Source of the DNA: Chloroflexota bacterium
GTDB taxonomy: Bacteria > Chloroflexota > Anaerolineae > CG2-30-64-16
Assembly (NCBI GenBank): GCA_016876015.1
Contig: VGOD01000037.1
Span: 1 to 33,751 of the forward strand
Direction of reading: 5' to 3'
DNA length: 33,751 nt
Part shown: positions 26,646-33,751 of the stretch, piece after piece
Layout: the number at the start of each line of letters is the position of its first letter
How positions within the stretch are numbered: the stretch's first letter is position 1
The notes under the pieces: generated by a model
What the model saw: the letters and a program-made list of their open reading frames with translations, nothing else
What the model was told of the DNA's origin: nothing
Database searches by the model: none
Position numbers and translations under genes: made by a program

Positions 26646-27551
26646 ATGATCGCTGTTGTCGCCATCCTGGTCTTCGTTGCGGCCTTCCTGTTGGTATTGG
26701 GTTTCGTGTACGTGCGCACGCCCTCCCAGGTACAGCAGCGCGCCGTCACGTTGTCTGGCGCCGCGGCAGCCGGCCTGGTGATGGGCAAGATGAGTTATTA
26801 TCAGCGTCGCCTGCGGCCTTACGCTCAGCGTATCGGTCGCGCCACGCGGTCGTCGAAGCGCTTCGTGCAGCCCGGTGAATGGGATCGGCGTCTGGCCTGG
26901 GCTGGCTATCCGGCGGGGATCGTGAACAGCGAGGAATTGCTGGGCCTGCAATGGCTGATCTCTCTGGCTGCCCTGTTCGTATTGCTGCCAGCAGTATTCA
27001 ATACAGGCCCGTTGCTGATCCTCGTTGGCCTGGCGCTTGGCCTGGGGCTGCCGATGATCTGGGTGGATGCTCGCGCGACAGAGCGGCAGCGCAAGGTGAA
27101 CCAGGCAGTGCCAGACGCCCTCGACATTCTCACCATCTGCGTGCAGGCAGGTCTGGGCTTCGATGCTGCGCTGGCGCAAATCGTCGAACGCAGCCAGGGC
27201 CCCTTGAGCGAGGAGTTGGGCCGCTTCCTCCATGAACTGAAGATCGGCGTGCCGCGCGCCGAGTGCTTCAATCGTTTGCTGCAACGCACGAACTCGAATG
27301 AGTTGCGCATTCTGGTCGGCGCGCTGGTGCAGGCTCAGCAGTTGGGCGTGCCGATTGCGCGAACGCTCGAGGAGCAGGCCGGCGACATGCGCATCCGCCG
27401 GATCCAGCGAGCGCGCGAAGAGGGTGCAAAGGCGTCGCCGAAGATCGCCCTGATCACCACGATCTTGATCGCGCCAGCCGTGATGTGCATGTTCCTGGCG
27501 GTGATGATCTACAGCATGGTGGGGCAGTTCAGCGGTCTGTTCGGACGATAA
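26646..27551 (+). CDS. tadC: Tad pilus inner-membrane platform protein TadC
   Basis: 301-residue T2SSF-family membrane protein. The start is placed at the ATG at 26646, nine bases after GGGGAG; a TTG at 26622 is in frame but would put the ribosome site inside the gene. MIAVVAILVFVAAFLLVLGFVYV is the first helix and LLGLQWLISLAALFVLLPAVF plus LLILVGLALGLGLPMIWV the second group. The hallmark VPDALDILTICVQAGLGFDAAL and a final helix (IALITTILIAPAVMCMFLAVMIYSM) complete it. It pairs with TadB. A foldable region separates it from the pilin gene. Confidence 0.95.
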   Translation: MIAVVAILVFVAAFLLVLGFVYVRTPSQVQQRAVTLSGAAAAGLVMGKMSYYQRRLRPYAQRIGRATRSSKRFVQPGEWDRRLAWAGYPAGIVNSEELLGLQWLISLAALFVLLPAVFNTGPLLILVGLALGLGLPMIWVDARATERQRKVNQAVPDALDILTICVQAGLGFDAALAQIVERSQGPLSEELGRFLHELKIGVPRAECFNRLLQRTNSNELRILVGALVQAQQLGVPIARTLEEQAGDMRIRRIQRAREEGAKASPKIALITTILIAPAVMCMFLAVMIYSMVGQFSGLFGR

Positions 27552-27560
27552 CGGTGGTTC

Positions 27561-27605
27561 TCGCTGCCTGTTGACAGGGAGTACTCCGGGAACCCCAGGC
27601 AGCGA
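27561..27605 (+). other. Perfect 10-bp stem-loop between tadC and the pilin gene
   Basis: TCGCTGCCTG (27561-27570) and CAGGCAGCGA (27596-27605) are perfectly complementary around a 25-base segment that itself contains the palindrome GGAGTACTCC. No T-tract follows, so it is not a standard intrinsic terminator. It could partly stop read-through or protect the downstream pilin mRNA, which usually needs higher expression than the assembly genes. Confidence 0.55.
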
Positions 27606-27717
27606 TTTCCATAAGGATGCAGCGAGAGTGGTACGCGTTCGGTTTCGGTCTTCACAATGACAGGTGCGCCTCCACGTCTGGCGCATCGCAAACAACACAT
27701 TCACAGGGGAGGAAAAC

Positions 27718-27921
27718 ATGATGTGGCAAATCTACGCAGCGGCCTTGCGCAGCCTCAAGCGCGAAGAGGCCATCGAAAACGTCGAATGGATCGCGTTGGC
27801 GGCCATCATACTGGTCATGTTGGTGGTCGTTGGCAGCATGCTCAAAGTGGGTGGACAGCCCATCGGCCAGATGATTGTGGTTCAGATCCTATCCTGGATC
27901 GGTCTCTGGTCTCCATCATAG
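27718..27921 (+). CDS. flp: Flp-type major pilin
   Basis: Small 67-residue prepilin starting MMWQIYAAALRSLKREEAIENVEWIALAAII. A charged leader precedes a pilin hydrophobic helix (IALAAIILVMLVVVGSML). Glu followed by Trp stands where Flp pilins usually have the conserved Glu-Tyr. A prepilin peptidase would cut within the leader, but none is in the window. AGGGGAGG lies just upstream of tandem ATGs at 27718 and 27721. Either start is possible and the change is one residue. It would be the main structural subunit of the pilus made by TadA/B/C. Confidence 0.88.
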   Translation: MMWQIYAAALRSLKREEAIENVEWIALAAIILVMLVVVGSMLKVGGQPIGQMIVVQILSWIGLWSPS

Positions 27922-28032
27922 GACTGAAAGACACCCCGTGGATCATAGGGCGAACCACTCTCGCTGCTATCTGTTCTGATTTCGAGAGCCGAAGGGGTGC
28001 ATCTGCAGCATACGTCGGTCCGGGTGAGAGCC

Positions 28033-28470
28033 ATGATGACCAGGTTTGAGTTATGGGCTAACCGACGACTAGACCTCGTCAGCGCCACTGCAGGTGATGA
28101 ACGGGGCGTGGAGGTCGTCGAGGGGATCGGCATGTTTGTCCTGCTCTTGATGACGGGCCTGATCATCTGGCAGTTCATGATTGTCGGACACCAGATGGTC
28201 GTGGTTGGCGATGCGGCGCGGCACGGTGCGCGCGCGGCCGCCGCACATCGAAGTTGTGGGGTTGCCGTCCAGTTGGCCGTCTCGCCCCAGAATTTCCGTA
28301 CCGTGCCTTCATGCAATTCGTGTTCAGGACAGGGCGCGCCAGTCGAGGCCAGGGTGACGTTGTTCACCCCTACCGTCTATCTGCCGAGCGCCAGCGGCGC
28401 CTGGCGACGGATTGGCCTGGGGTGGATCTGGTTCAATACACGTTCGGTTTTTCGCTGCGAGCCGGAGTGA
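28033..28470 (+). CDS. TadE-like minor pseudopilin
   Basis: 145-residue protein starting MMTRFELWANRR at 28033; a GTG at 27997 would add 12 residues. ERGVEVVEGIGMFVLLLMTGLIIWQFMIVG is a TadE-type prepilin segment with an acidic residue in the hydrophobic start. GDAARHGARAAA is typical of the region following the TadE helix. The exported part carries four Cys (HRSCGVAV; SCNSCSG; FRCEPE at the end) that could form disulfides. It is likely a minor subunit of the Flp pilus. A 111-bp gap separates it from the Flp gene and 52 bp from the surface protein. Only one TadE/F-like gene is seen here. Confidence 0.82.
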   Translation: MMTRFELWANRRLDLVSATAGDERGVEVVEGIGMFVLLLMTGLIIWQFMIVGHQMVVVGDAARHGARAAAAHRSCGVAVQLAVSPQNFRTVPSCNSCSGQGAPVEARVTLFTPTVYLPSASGAWRRIGLGWIWFNTRSVFRCEPE

Positions 28471-28522
28471 TAGCCTCCCCTTGGGGGGCGCCGGGCGCAT
28501 GGTCGCCAAGGAGGGTGCAAAC

Positions 28523-31459
28523 ATGAAACAGTATCGTTTGCTCTTTGCTCTGAGCGCTGTCGCGGTCTGGCTGCTGGTGGTCGCTTTCGCCATGAGCGAT
28601 GGCGCCGCCACCGGCATGGCGCTGCCGCAGCTTTCCAATGGGATGATGTCGGACGGGAGCGACCCGGCGGTGGAGCCCTGGCCTACTCCGATTCCCACAC
28701 CGACGCGCATCAACACGCCAACGCCGATGCGGACCAACACGCCCATCAGGACCAATACGCCGATGCGGACTAACACACCTATCAAGACCAACACGCCTAT
28801 CAAGACCAATACACCGATCAAGACCAACACACCCATCCAGACCAACACGCCGATCAGGACCAATACACCGATCAAGACTAACACGCCGATAAGAACCAAT
28901 ACACCGATGAGGACACCGACGCGGATCGTCACCCCAACGCGCGGAGCGCCGCAGATCAGGAGCATCACGGCTCTAGGAGTCGGCACGGCTGGGAATAATC
29001 CACAGACAGGGAGTGTCGTACGGTTGCAGGCAGTTATTGATGTGCCAACCGGATACCAGCTGACCGCGTGCAGTTGGACGGGCAATATCACACCGGGTCA
29101 AGGCGCGATAGGGAACAGTTGTCGCTACGAATACACACCTTCGACGGGAGATGGTCCTGCCGTCGCTACGTACGGGGCGAAGAACGTGTCCCTTATGGTG
29201 TCCTACAGAAGAATAGATACCGGCCAGACCGGTCAGACCTGGAAGAGTGCCACTTACAAGGTCTTCTTCAATAAGAGCAGCGATGACGACGGTGACGGGA
29301 ACCCCAATTGGTACGAGTATTGGGGTGATGATGGCGCAGTCCCCGGCCTGAAGGACAGTAACGTGCTCTATGATCCGACTCTGGGGAGCAGCAGTTGGGG
29401 GTATTGGAGCCCTTCAGATGACAAGATCCATATCGGTGGGGCTGCCTCGGAGATCCACTACCCTAGTGGGATCAACGTTCCGGCAACGACGATTTGCCCG
29501 GGCGGCAGCTTTGGTGGCGCCCGGGGTATTGACTGCGCGAGCGAAGTGGTGGAGCACGAAGGTCGTCACAAGTGGATTTACCACAACTGGGACTCCGGCG
29601 GGATCTGGAATGGTATGACGGACTCTGATCGAGGGAAACCGTCTCTCGACTACAACGACCGCCTTCCCGACAGTTACGAGATTTCCACGACTCACACCGC
29701 CACCAACACGATTGACAGTTGTAACCTGGCGACCTACAAGTCTGCAACGTACAAATACTACGGCGACAACGAGTGGGCTGTGATGACCTACAGCAACGGT
29801 CGGACCGGAACCGCCAGCAACGACTGGGCGAACCCCGGCAAGCAAAGCGCCCCCCCATTTGCGGTCATCGCTCAGGCAGGATCGCTCACGCTTGAGCCTG
29901 GCGGGCCCGGTGGTCAGGCCATGCCGCGGAGTCCATCTACCGCACCCGTTTCACTGGCTAACGAGATCGCGCAGTTGACGGGTGCCTACTCGGATTCGGG
30001 CGTGGACGCCGATGGCGACGGCCGGTTCGATAGCCTGAGACTGTCCGTAGGAGTCCAGATCACCGAAACAGAACTGTACAACGTGGTGGCCTGGCTGGAA
30101 AGCGGCGCCGGAAACCAGATTACCTGGGCCAACAAACAGCAGACCCTCAGCGCAGGCACTCACACGGTCGAGCTATCTTTCAGCGGGCTAGCGATCAGGA
30201 ACGCGGGTCTCGATGGACCATACAACATCGCACGAGTGGAGTTACGCGTGAGCGACGCTGAGATGCTGACTGACACCAGCGAGGACCCGCACGTGACAGC
30301 CGCGTATCGCTATACGGATTTCGCCGTCCCGGACGTCGCATTGGCGGGAAGCTATAGCGATGCAGGCGTGGACACGAGCGGAGATGGCCTGTACGATGTG
30401 CTGCGGATCGCTGCGACTCTTGACGCCAACCGGGGCGGCGCCTACACGGTTGTCGGTGAGCTTCTCGGCACCGATCCCATTGCTGTAGCCAGGGCTACGG
30501 TTGTGCTCTCCGTGGGAAGACAGGCAGTGAATCTGGACTTTGATGGTCGGTTGATCTTCCAGGCGCGGCACGACGGTTCCTACTACCTGCGGGCTGTGCG
30601 CATTGAGGACGCGTCTGGTCATCGCATCGAGTTCCGATACGACGCGTACACGACTAACGCGTATCTTCACACCCAGTTCCAGCACGAAGGAACGGCCATT
30701 GATGCTGCCAGCTATTCCGATCAGGGTGTAGACAGCGATGCGGACGGGGATTTCGACTATCTGCGCGTCGAGTTTCGGGTGGACGCGTCTTCAGCCGACA
30801 GCTACCGGCTCCTGGCCACTTTGAGCACGCAAGATGGAGCGCCGATTGCCCAGGTAACTCAGGATCTTAGCCTGACAGTGGGCTCCAATCAGATGCGCGT
30901 GGACTTTCCGGGTACCGCGATCAATGCCATGCAGGTGAACGGCCCGTACAAGATGACGTCGGTGACTCTTTGGGATGCGAGCGGAACGATCGTTGACTAC
31001 CGGCAGGTCGCGCATACCACCCGGGCCTACGGCTACACGGACTTCGCGCCGCAACCAGTGTCTTTGACCAGTACCTATCAAGATCGCGGTCGAGACGCTG
31101 ACGGCGATGGTTTGTACGACTCCCTGGATGTAGACGTGGGCGTGAACGTGGGGGAAATCGGGGTGATCATCGCCGGCGGCCGCCTAGCTGATGGCAGAGG
31201 ACGCACGATTGAGTGGGCCGAAGCCAACGCCGAACTGAGCGCCGCCAATGCCCTGTCGATAACCCTGTCTTTCAATGGTCGCTTGATCTTTATCAACGGC
31301 AGCGATGGCCCATTTGAGGTGCGCGACCTCATCGTTTACCATGCTGCTTACCCAGAACAGCCAGCTTCGCCTATCCATGTCTATAGTACGACCAGTTACA
31401 CCTATCTCAGCTTTGAAGGACCTGAGATGTACCTTCCCTTGATATGTAGCCAGCGGTAG
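28523..31459 (+). CDS. Large surface protein: Thr-Pro repeat stalk, HEGRH motif, four beta repeats with calcium-loop-like motifs
   Basis: 978 residues from the ATG at 28523 (GGAGG nine bases upstream); an in-frame extension to 28412 overlaps the TadE-like gene and is rejected. A signal or anchor helix (5-23) is followed by a stalk of ten NTPI(K/R)T units (72-131). DDDGDGNPNWYEYW (254-267) is a calcium-loop-like motif. HEGRH (345-349) matches the HExxH pattern of zinc peptidases and is followed by a DSDRGKPSLDYNDRLPDSYE segment. Four repeats of about 121 residues begin near 489, 611, 731 and 852, each with a YSDxGVDxDGDG-type loop. It ends MYLPLICSQR. Last gene of the Tad block; probably an adhesin or tip component, with enzymatic activity unproven. 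Confidence 0.85.
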   Translation: MKQYRLLFALSAVAVWLLVVAFAMSDGAATGMALPQLSNGMMSDGSDPAVEPWPTPIPTPTRINTPTPMRTNTPIRTNTPMRTNTPIKTNTPIKTNTPIKTNTPIQTNTPIRTNTPIKTNTPIRTNTPMRTPTRIVTPTRGAPQIRSITALGVGTAGNNPQTGSVVRLQAVIDVPTGYQLTACSWTGNITPGQGAIGNSCRYEYTPSTGDGPAVATYGAKNVSLMVSYRRIDTGQTGQTWKSATYKVFFNKSSDDDGDGNPNWYEYWGDDGAVPGLKDSNVLYDPTLGSSSWGYWSPSDDKIHIGGAASEIHYPSGINVPATTICPGGSFGGARGIDCASEVVEHEGRHKWIYHNWDSGGIWNGMTDSDRGKPSLDYNDRLPDSYEISTTHTATNTIDSCNLATYKSATYKYYGDNEWAVMTYSNGRTGTASNDWANPGKQSAPPFAVIAQAGSLTLEPGGPGGQAMPRSPSTAPVSLANEIAQLTGAYSDSGVDADGDGRFDSLRLSVGVQITETELYNVVAWLESGAGNQITWANKQQTLSAGTHTVELSFSGLAIRNAGLDGPYNIARVELRVSDAEMLTDTSEDPHVTAAYRYTDFAVPDVALAGSYSDAGVDTSGDGLYDVLRIAATLDANRGGAYTVVGELLGTDPIAVARATVVLSVGRQAVNLDFDGRLIFQARHDGSYYLRAVRIEDASGHRIEFRYDAYTTNAYLHTQFQHEGTAIDAASYSDQGVDSDADGDFDYLRVEFRVDASSADSYRLLATLSTQDGAPIAQVTQDLSLTVGSNQMRVDFPGTAINAMQVNGPYKMTSVTLWDASGTIVDYRQVAHTTRAYGYTDFAPQPVSLTSTYQDRGRDADGDGLYDSLDVDVGVNVGEIGVIIAGGRLADGRGRTIEWAEANAELSAANALSITLSFNGRLIFINGSDGPFEVRDLIVYHAAYPEQPASPIHVYSTTSYTYLSFEGPEMYLPLICSQR
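28736..28915 (+). repeat. Ten-copy 18-bp in-frame tandem repeat coding NTPI(K/R)T
   Basis: Ten imperfect 18-base units encode residues 72-131 of the surface protein. Third-base differences (cac/cat-type alternation and AAC/AAT) show the units have diverged at synonymous positions while the peptide stayed nearly constant. Copy number could vary by slippage or recombination and would change stalk length without frameshift. Confidence 0.9.
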
Positions 31460-31597
31460 GGTCACAGGCTCGGAACCTGCCGGGGTCGTCAGGGGATCCT
31501 GGATTGTGTCGCATTCGGCCTGTCCAGCGGAGTGGTGGCGATCAGTCCGAGGGTCTTGACCTGGCTTGGGCAACGTGAAGGTGGTTGAGGGGTGATG

Positions 31598-32599
31598 ATG
31601 TTCGATACTTACACCATACGCGAATTGCTTCTTGTGGCTTTGGGTGACGAGGAACTAACCATTCTCTGCTTTGATCACTTTCGTTGCGTTCACCAACGAT
31701 TCACCGATGCTGTGAACCGGTCGCAGAAGATTCAGATGTTGGTGGAGCACTGCGACCGCCATGGCCAGATGGAGAGGTTGTTGGCGCTGATTAAGACCAA
31801 GAATCCCTATCAGTACGAGCGTTTCGAACTTCGTTTGAGCAGCAGGCCGCCGTCTTCGATTCCTGTCATGCTACCTCCGAACCCTTTTGCCAGCATCGGT
31901 GAAGCCAGAAACGCTAGATGCTTTGTCGGTCGGAAGACCGAGTTGCGAAGGCTGCAGATGCTCCTACAAGCTGGTTCTGTCATCCTGGTCGGACCGATGA
32001 AAATCGGCTTGAGCTCACTACTGTGGCAGTTCATCCCTTTGGGGAGAGGGGCCTGCGTTGGGCCGATTGGCTGCCAGGAACTCGAAGATCGGGATGACCT
32101 GTACGAGCAGATGGCCGAGGGTTTGAGGGTTCAAGGACACACCTGGCGGGTGATCAGACAAGCTCTCAAGTCACGAGAGATACTACTTCTCGTGGATGAC
32201 TTGGATGCTGGACCTGCTCGCGGAATCACCATAGACGACTTGGCGCGCCTTCGCGCGATAGCATCGAACAACGCACGGTTCCGAATGATCGCGGTTTCGC
32301 ATCAACCACTTAAGGAGGTGTTTCCCCACCACGGACCAGATTCACCGGGTTACAGCTTTCTTCAACCTTGCGAGATCGGTCCTCTCACATCAGATGAGTC
32401 TCGTTTGCTACTCTCTCATCCATGGGTACTTGGCGCGCCGCAGTTCGACGAGATCACATTCGGCCAACTCCTGATGCTGGCCGGCGATCATCCTTTCAAA
32501 CTCTGGCGCGCTGCATTCCACCGCTACGAGGCGCAAGCCGACCCGTCCTATGATTGGCTGGCAGCCTACCGACAGGACTTGGAGCACTTGCTGGCATGA
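31598..32599 (+). CDS. EAD-STAND-like protein with substituted P-loop lysine
   Basis: 333 residues from the ATG at 31598 (GAGGGG five bases upstream; GTG at 31592 and ATG at 31595 are too close). Residues about 6-72 match by eye an effector-associated (EAD-type) adaptor domain: TIRELLLVALGDEELTILCF...RSQKIQMLVEHCDRHGQMERLL. FVGRKTELRRLQMLL (109-123) is the normal lead into a STAND/AAA NTPase. The P-loop reads GPMKIGLSSLL (132-142) where GKTS is expected, so Leu138 replaces the essential Lys and ATP use is doubtful. Walker B (ILLLVDDLD, 195-203) is kept. No sensor repeats follow. It overlaps the next small ORF by four bases. A conflict or defence role is suggested by family context only. Confidence 0.8.
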   Translation: MFDTYTIRELLLVALGDEELTILCFDHFRCVHQRFTDAVNRSQKIQMLVEHCDRHGQMERLLALIKTKNPYQYERFELRLSSRPPSSIPVMLPPNPFASIGEARNARCFVGRKTELRRLQMLLQAGSVILVGPMKIGLSSLLWQFIPLGRGACVGPIGCQELEDRDDLYEQMAEGLRVQGHTWRVIRQALKSREILLLVDDLDAGPARGITIDDLARLRAIASNNARFRMIAVSHQPLKEVFPHHGPDSPGYSFLQPCEIGPLTSDESRLLLSHPWVLGAPQFDEITFGQLLMLAGDHPFKLWRAAFHRYEAQADPSYDWLAAYRQDLEHLLA

Positions 32600-32844
32600 A
32601 CAACGTATCGCAGAATCGACTGGGCCGCTCCGCATGGGCGGGGCGAGGAGCAGATGAAGGCGCGAAGGTCGCCGTGTGCGAAGATCGCGGCAGCGACCTG
32701 GGTGGCCTTCGAGTTGCACATATGTGCAGCTTCGTTTCGCGTGCACTTCGCGCTCTCCGAGTCTACTTTTCCTCGCGACATCCTGTGTTCCTGCGCTTGT
32801 CTCTCGGTGAGTTCCGCTGCACAACGCCTATGTCCCGCATCTGA
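32596..32844 (+). CDS. Small hypothetical ORF overlapping the EAD-STAND gene, possible frameshifted N-terminus of the next gene
   Basis: 82 residues starting MNNVSQNRLGRSAW. Its ATG overlaps the preceding TGA (ATGA), suggesting coupling. RVYFSSRHPVFLRLSLGEFR looks protein-like, but the rest is compositionally ambiguous and no family is recognised. It ends inside the start of the membrane protein, in another frame. A one-base change near 32815 would join it to that gene. It may be a real small gene, a frameshifted N-terminus or non-coding. Confidence 0.3.
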   Translation: MNNVSQNRLGRSAWAGRGADEGAKVAVCEDRGSDLGGLRVAHMCSFVSRALRALRVYFSSRHPVFLRLSLGEFRCTTPMSRI

Positions 32845-33751
32845 ACCTGGCACCGAAGCTGCGCCGACCGCTGTCTCTTCGGAATCCGTTGGACTACCTG
32901 CGCCTGACATGTTGGGCATTCTTCTTCCCGCAAGCCATCCGATGGTACATCGAAGTGTTTGGAGGATCAGGACTTAGGCGAGGTCACGATTTGGCGCAAG
33001 CGTGGAGGGCTTTACGTGAAAACCCAGTCTGGCAGAACCTTGCACTTCAGGCACTGCTCTGCGTGCTCACGGGGACTGGATCAGTGATTCTCTGTCTGGG
33101 AGTGATAGGAATTTCGGTCCACTTGCTTGGTGCGGCATGCGGCATGTTATTTGGTTTGGTAATAGGTACGACAAGCAGCCGCGAGTTTGGATTGGGCATA
33201 GCCGGCTCTGTGGCAAGGGGAATTGCATTCGGCGTCGTGTTCGGGGTGACAGTCGGTGTAGCGATCGGCCAGTGGAACACTGCGGACAGTACGATGCAAA
33301 GTAACGCGACTGGTCTAGCTCTGGGCATCATTATCGGCAGCGTTCTGAGTGTGGCATATGGAGGGATTGGAGGTGTGACCTCTGGTGCAGTTCTCGGCAT
33401 AGCGGTCGGTACAACGGCCGGTATCTTGGTTGGGGCAGTGCTTGGCGTCAGTGTTCTTGCGTCATATGGCGCGGCAGGAGGACTGGCATTTGGCCAGACG
33501 TTCGGTACAGCAATCGGGGTCCTGGGTGGCGTAGTGGTGGGTGCGATAGTTGGCATGTTACTTGGCGTATTCTTCGGCGTGGTAGTGGGCATTGCAGTTG
33601 GTGTGGGGGCCGCGCGTGTGTTGGATTGGCTGATAGCATGGGCACTGATACACTCCACGAGAAGTATCATGTGCGGAAGTCGAGTCACACCTTTACCGTT
33701 GCCGGGCCTTCGTCAACGACTGGCATCATGGTTGAGTCAGGATTGGCCTTG
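32817..33751 (+). CDS. Glycine-rich multi-pass membrane protein (runs off the window)
   Basis: Open from after the TGA at 32808-32810 to the window end (311 codons plus two bases). The first part reads LHNAYVPHLNLAPKLRRPLSLRNPLDYLRL, then CWAFFFPQAIRWYIEVFGG and a helical stretch to about residue 85. The rest is many short hydrophobic segments made of Gly-Val/Ala units (GIAFGVVFGV, GTTAGILVGAVLGV, GVVVGAIVGMLLGVFFGVVVGIAVGVG), so it is a multi-pass membrane protein of unusually repetitive glycine-zipper type. There is no ATG, GTG or TTG at the expected start. CTG at 32817, five bases after GGTGAG, is the best candidate, where homologues would be expected to have Met. It may be the membrane partner of the EAD-STAND protein. 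Confidence 0.7.
   Translation, partial: MHNAYVPHLNLAPKLRRPLSLRNPLDYLRLTCWAFFFPQAIRWYIEVFGGSGLRRGHDLAQAWRALRENPVWQNLALQALLCVLTGTGSVILCLGVIGISVHLLGAACGMLFGLVIGTTSSREFGLGIAGSVARGIAFGVVFGVTVGVAIGQWNTADSTMQSNATGLALGIIIGSVLSVAYGGIGGVTSGAVLGIAVGTTAGILVGAVLGVSVLASYGAAGGLAFGQTFGTAIGVLGGVVVGAIVGMLLGVFFGVVVGIAVGVGAARVLDWLIAWALIHSTRSIMCGSRVTPLPLPGLRQRLASWLSQDWP

Noticed and set aside
27571..27599. TTGACA as a -35 for a pilin promoter
   Set aside because: No acceptable -10 box lies 16-18 bases downstream, and the hexamer is inside the stem-loop.
28736..28915. Possible CRISPR-like array of regular repeats
   Set aside because: Units are contiguous 18-bp in-frame codons with no spacers.
28324..29091. Minus-strand ORF with GVLVLIG repeats
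   Set aside because: Antisense of the NTPI(K/R)T repeat; the plus-strand gene has a ribosome site, a signal sequence and recognisable domains.
33047..33688. Minus-strand ORF rich in Pro-Thr repeats, similar to secreted-protein linkers
   Set aside because: It is the antisense reading of the Gly-Val-rich membrane protein, whose plus-strand frame is open to the window end and gives membrane helices.

Overview
The window looks like chromosomal DNA from a member of the Chloroflexota (Anaerolineae/Caldilineae-like). This is inferred from several things together: high GC, a Tat-type lipoprotein with a long Pro/Ala/Thr linker, Thr-Pro-rich linkers in surface proteins, an Opp-type transporter next to several uroporphyrinogen-decarboxylase-like (UroD-like) proteins, a Tad pilus locus with no secretin gene in view, and an EAD/STAND protein next to a glycine-rich membrane protein. 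No rRNA, tRNA, CRISPR array, integrase or transposase was seen.

Left part (1-18.5 kb, all minus strand, so transcribed right to left). This is one unidirectional catabolic cluster. In order of transcription it holds: UroD-like protein C; a 1235-residue all-in-one cytosolic sensor (LacI-type ligand domain, GAF-like region, histidine kinase, two receivers, AraC output domain); UroD-like proteins B and A; a stand-alone receiver; a large Tat/lipoprotein solute-binding protein; two Opp-type permeases; a sulfatase; two Opp-type ATPases; and two more sulfatases, the last cut by the window edge. Coupled junctions (TGATG or TGA-ATG) tie the sulfatase to the transporter and UroD-A to the receiver. Strong sigma70-like promoters lie before UroD-B and UroD-C. 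The simplest reading is uptake and desulfation of a sulfated organic compound or glycan, sensed in the cytosol. The job of the UroD-like proteins (a corrinoid/methyl-transfer type reaction is one option) is unproven. The cluster is full of short low-complexity or inverted repeats at gene ends. One of them encodes the N-terminus of an ATPase.

Middle (18.6-19.6 kb). A minus-strand gene remnant with a lectin-like domain and a PD40 propeller blade is broken by one in-frame stop. A short divergent intergenic region follows.

Right part (19.6-31.5 kb, plus strand). This is a Tad/Flp pilus locus whose motor ATPase is a single polypeptide carrying two complete CpaF/TadA ATPase domains. Two VWA-domain proteins, TadB, TadC, a Flp pilin, a TadE-like pseudopilin and a 978-residue surface protein follow. 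The surface protein has hexapeptide repeats, an HEGRH motif and four repeats with calcium-loop-like motifs. No prepilin peptidase, TadZ/CpaE or CpaB is in view.

Far right (31.6 kb to the end, plus strand). An EAD-STAND-like protein whose P-loop lysine is replaced by leucine is followed by a small doubtful ORF and by a glycine-rich multi-pass membrane protein that runs off the window. The membrane protein has no standard start codon; a CTG after a GGTGAG box is the best candidate.
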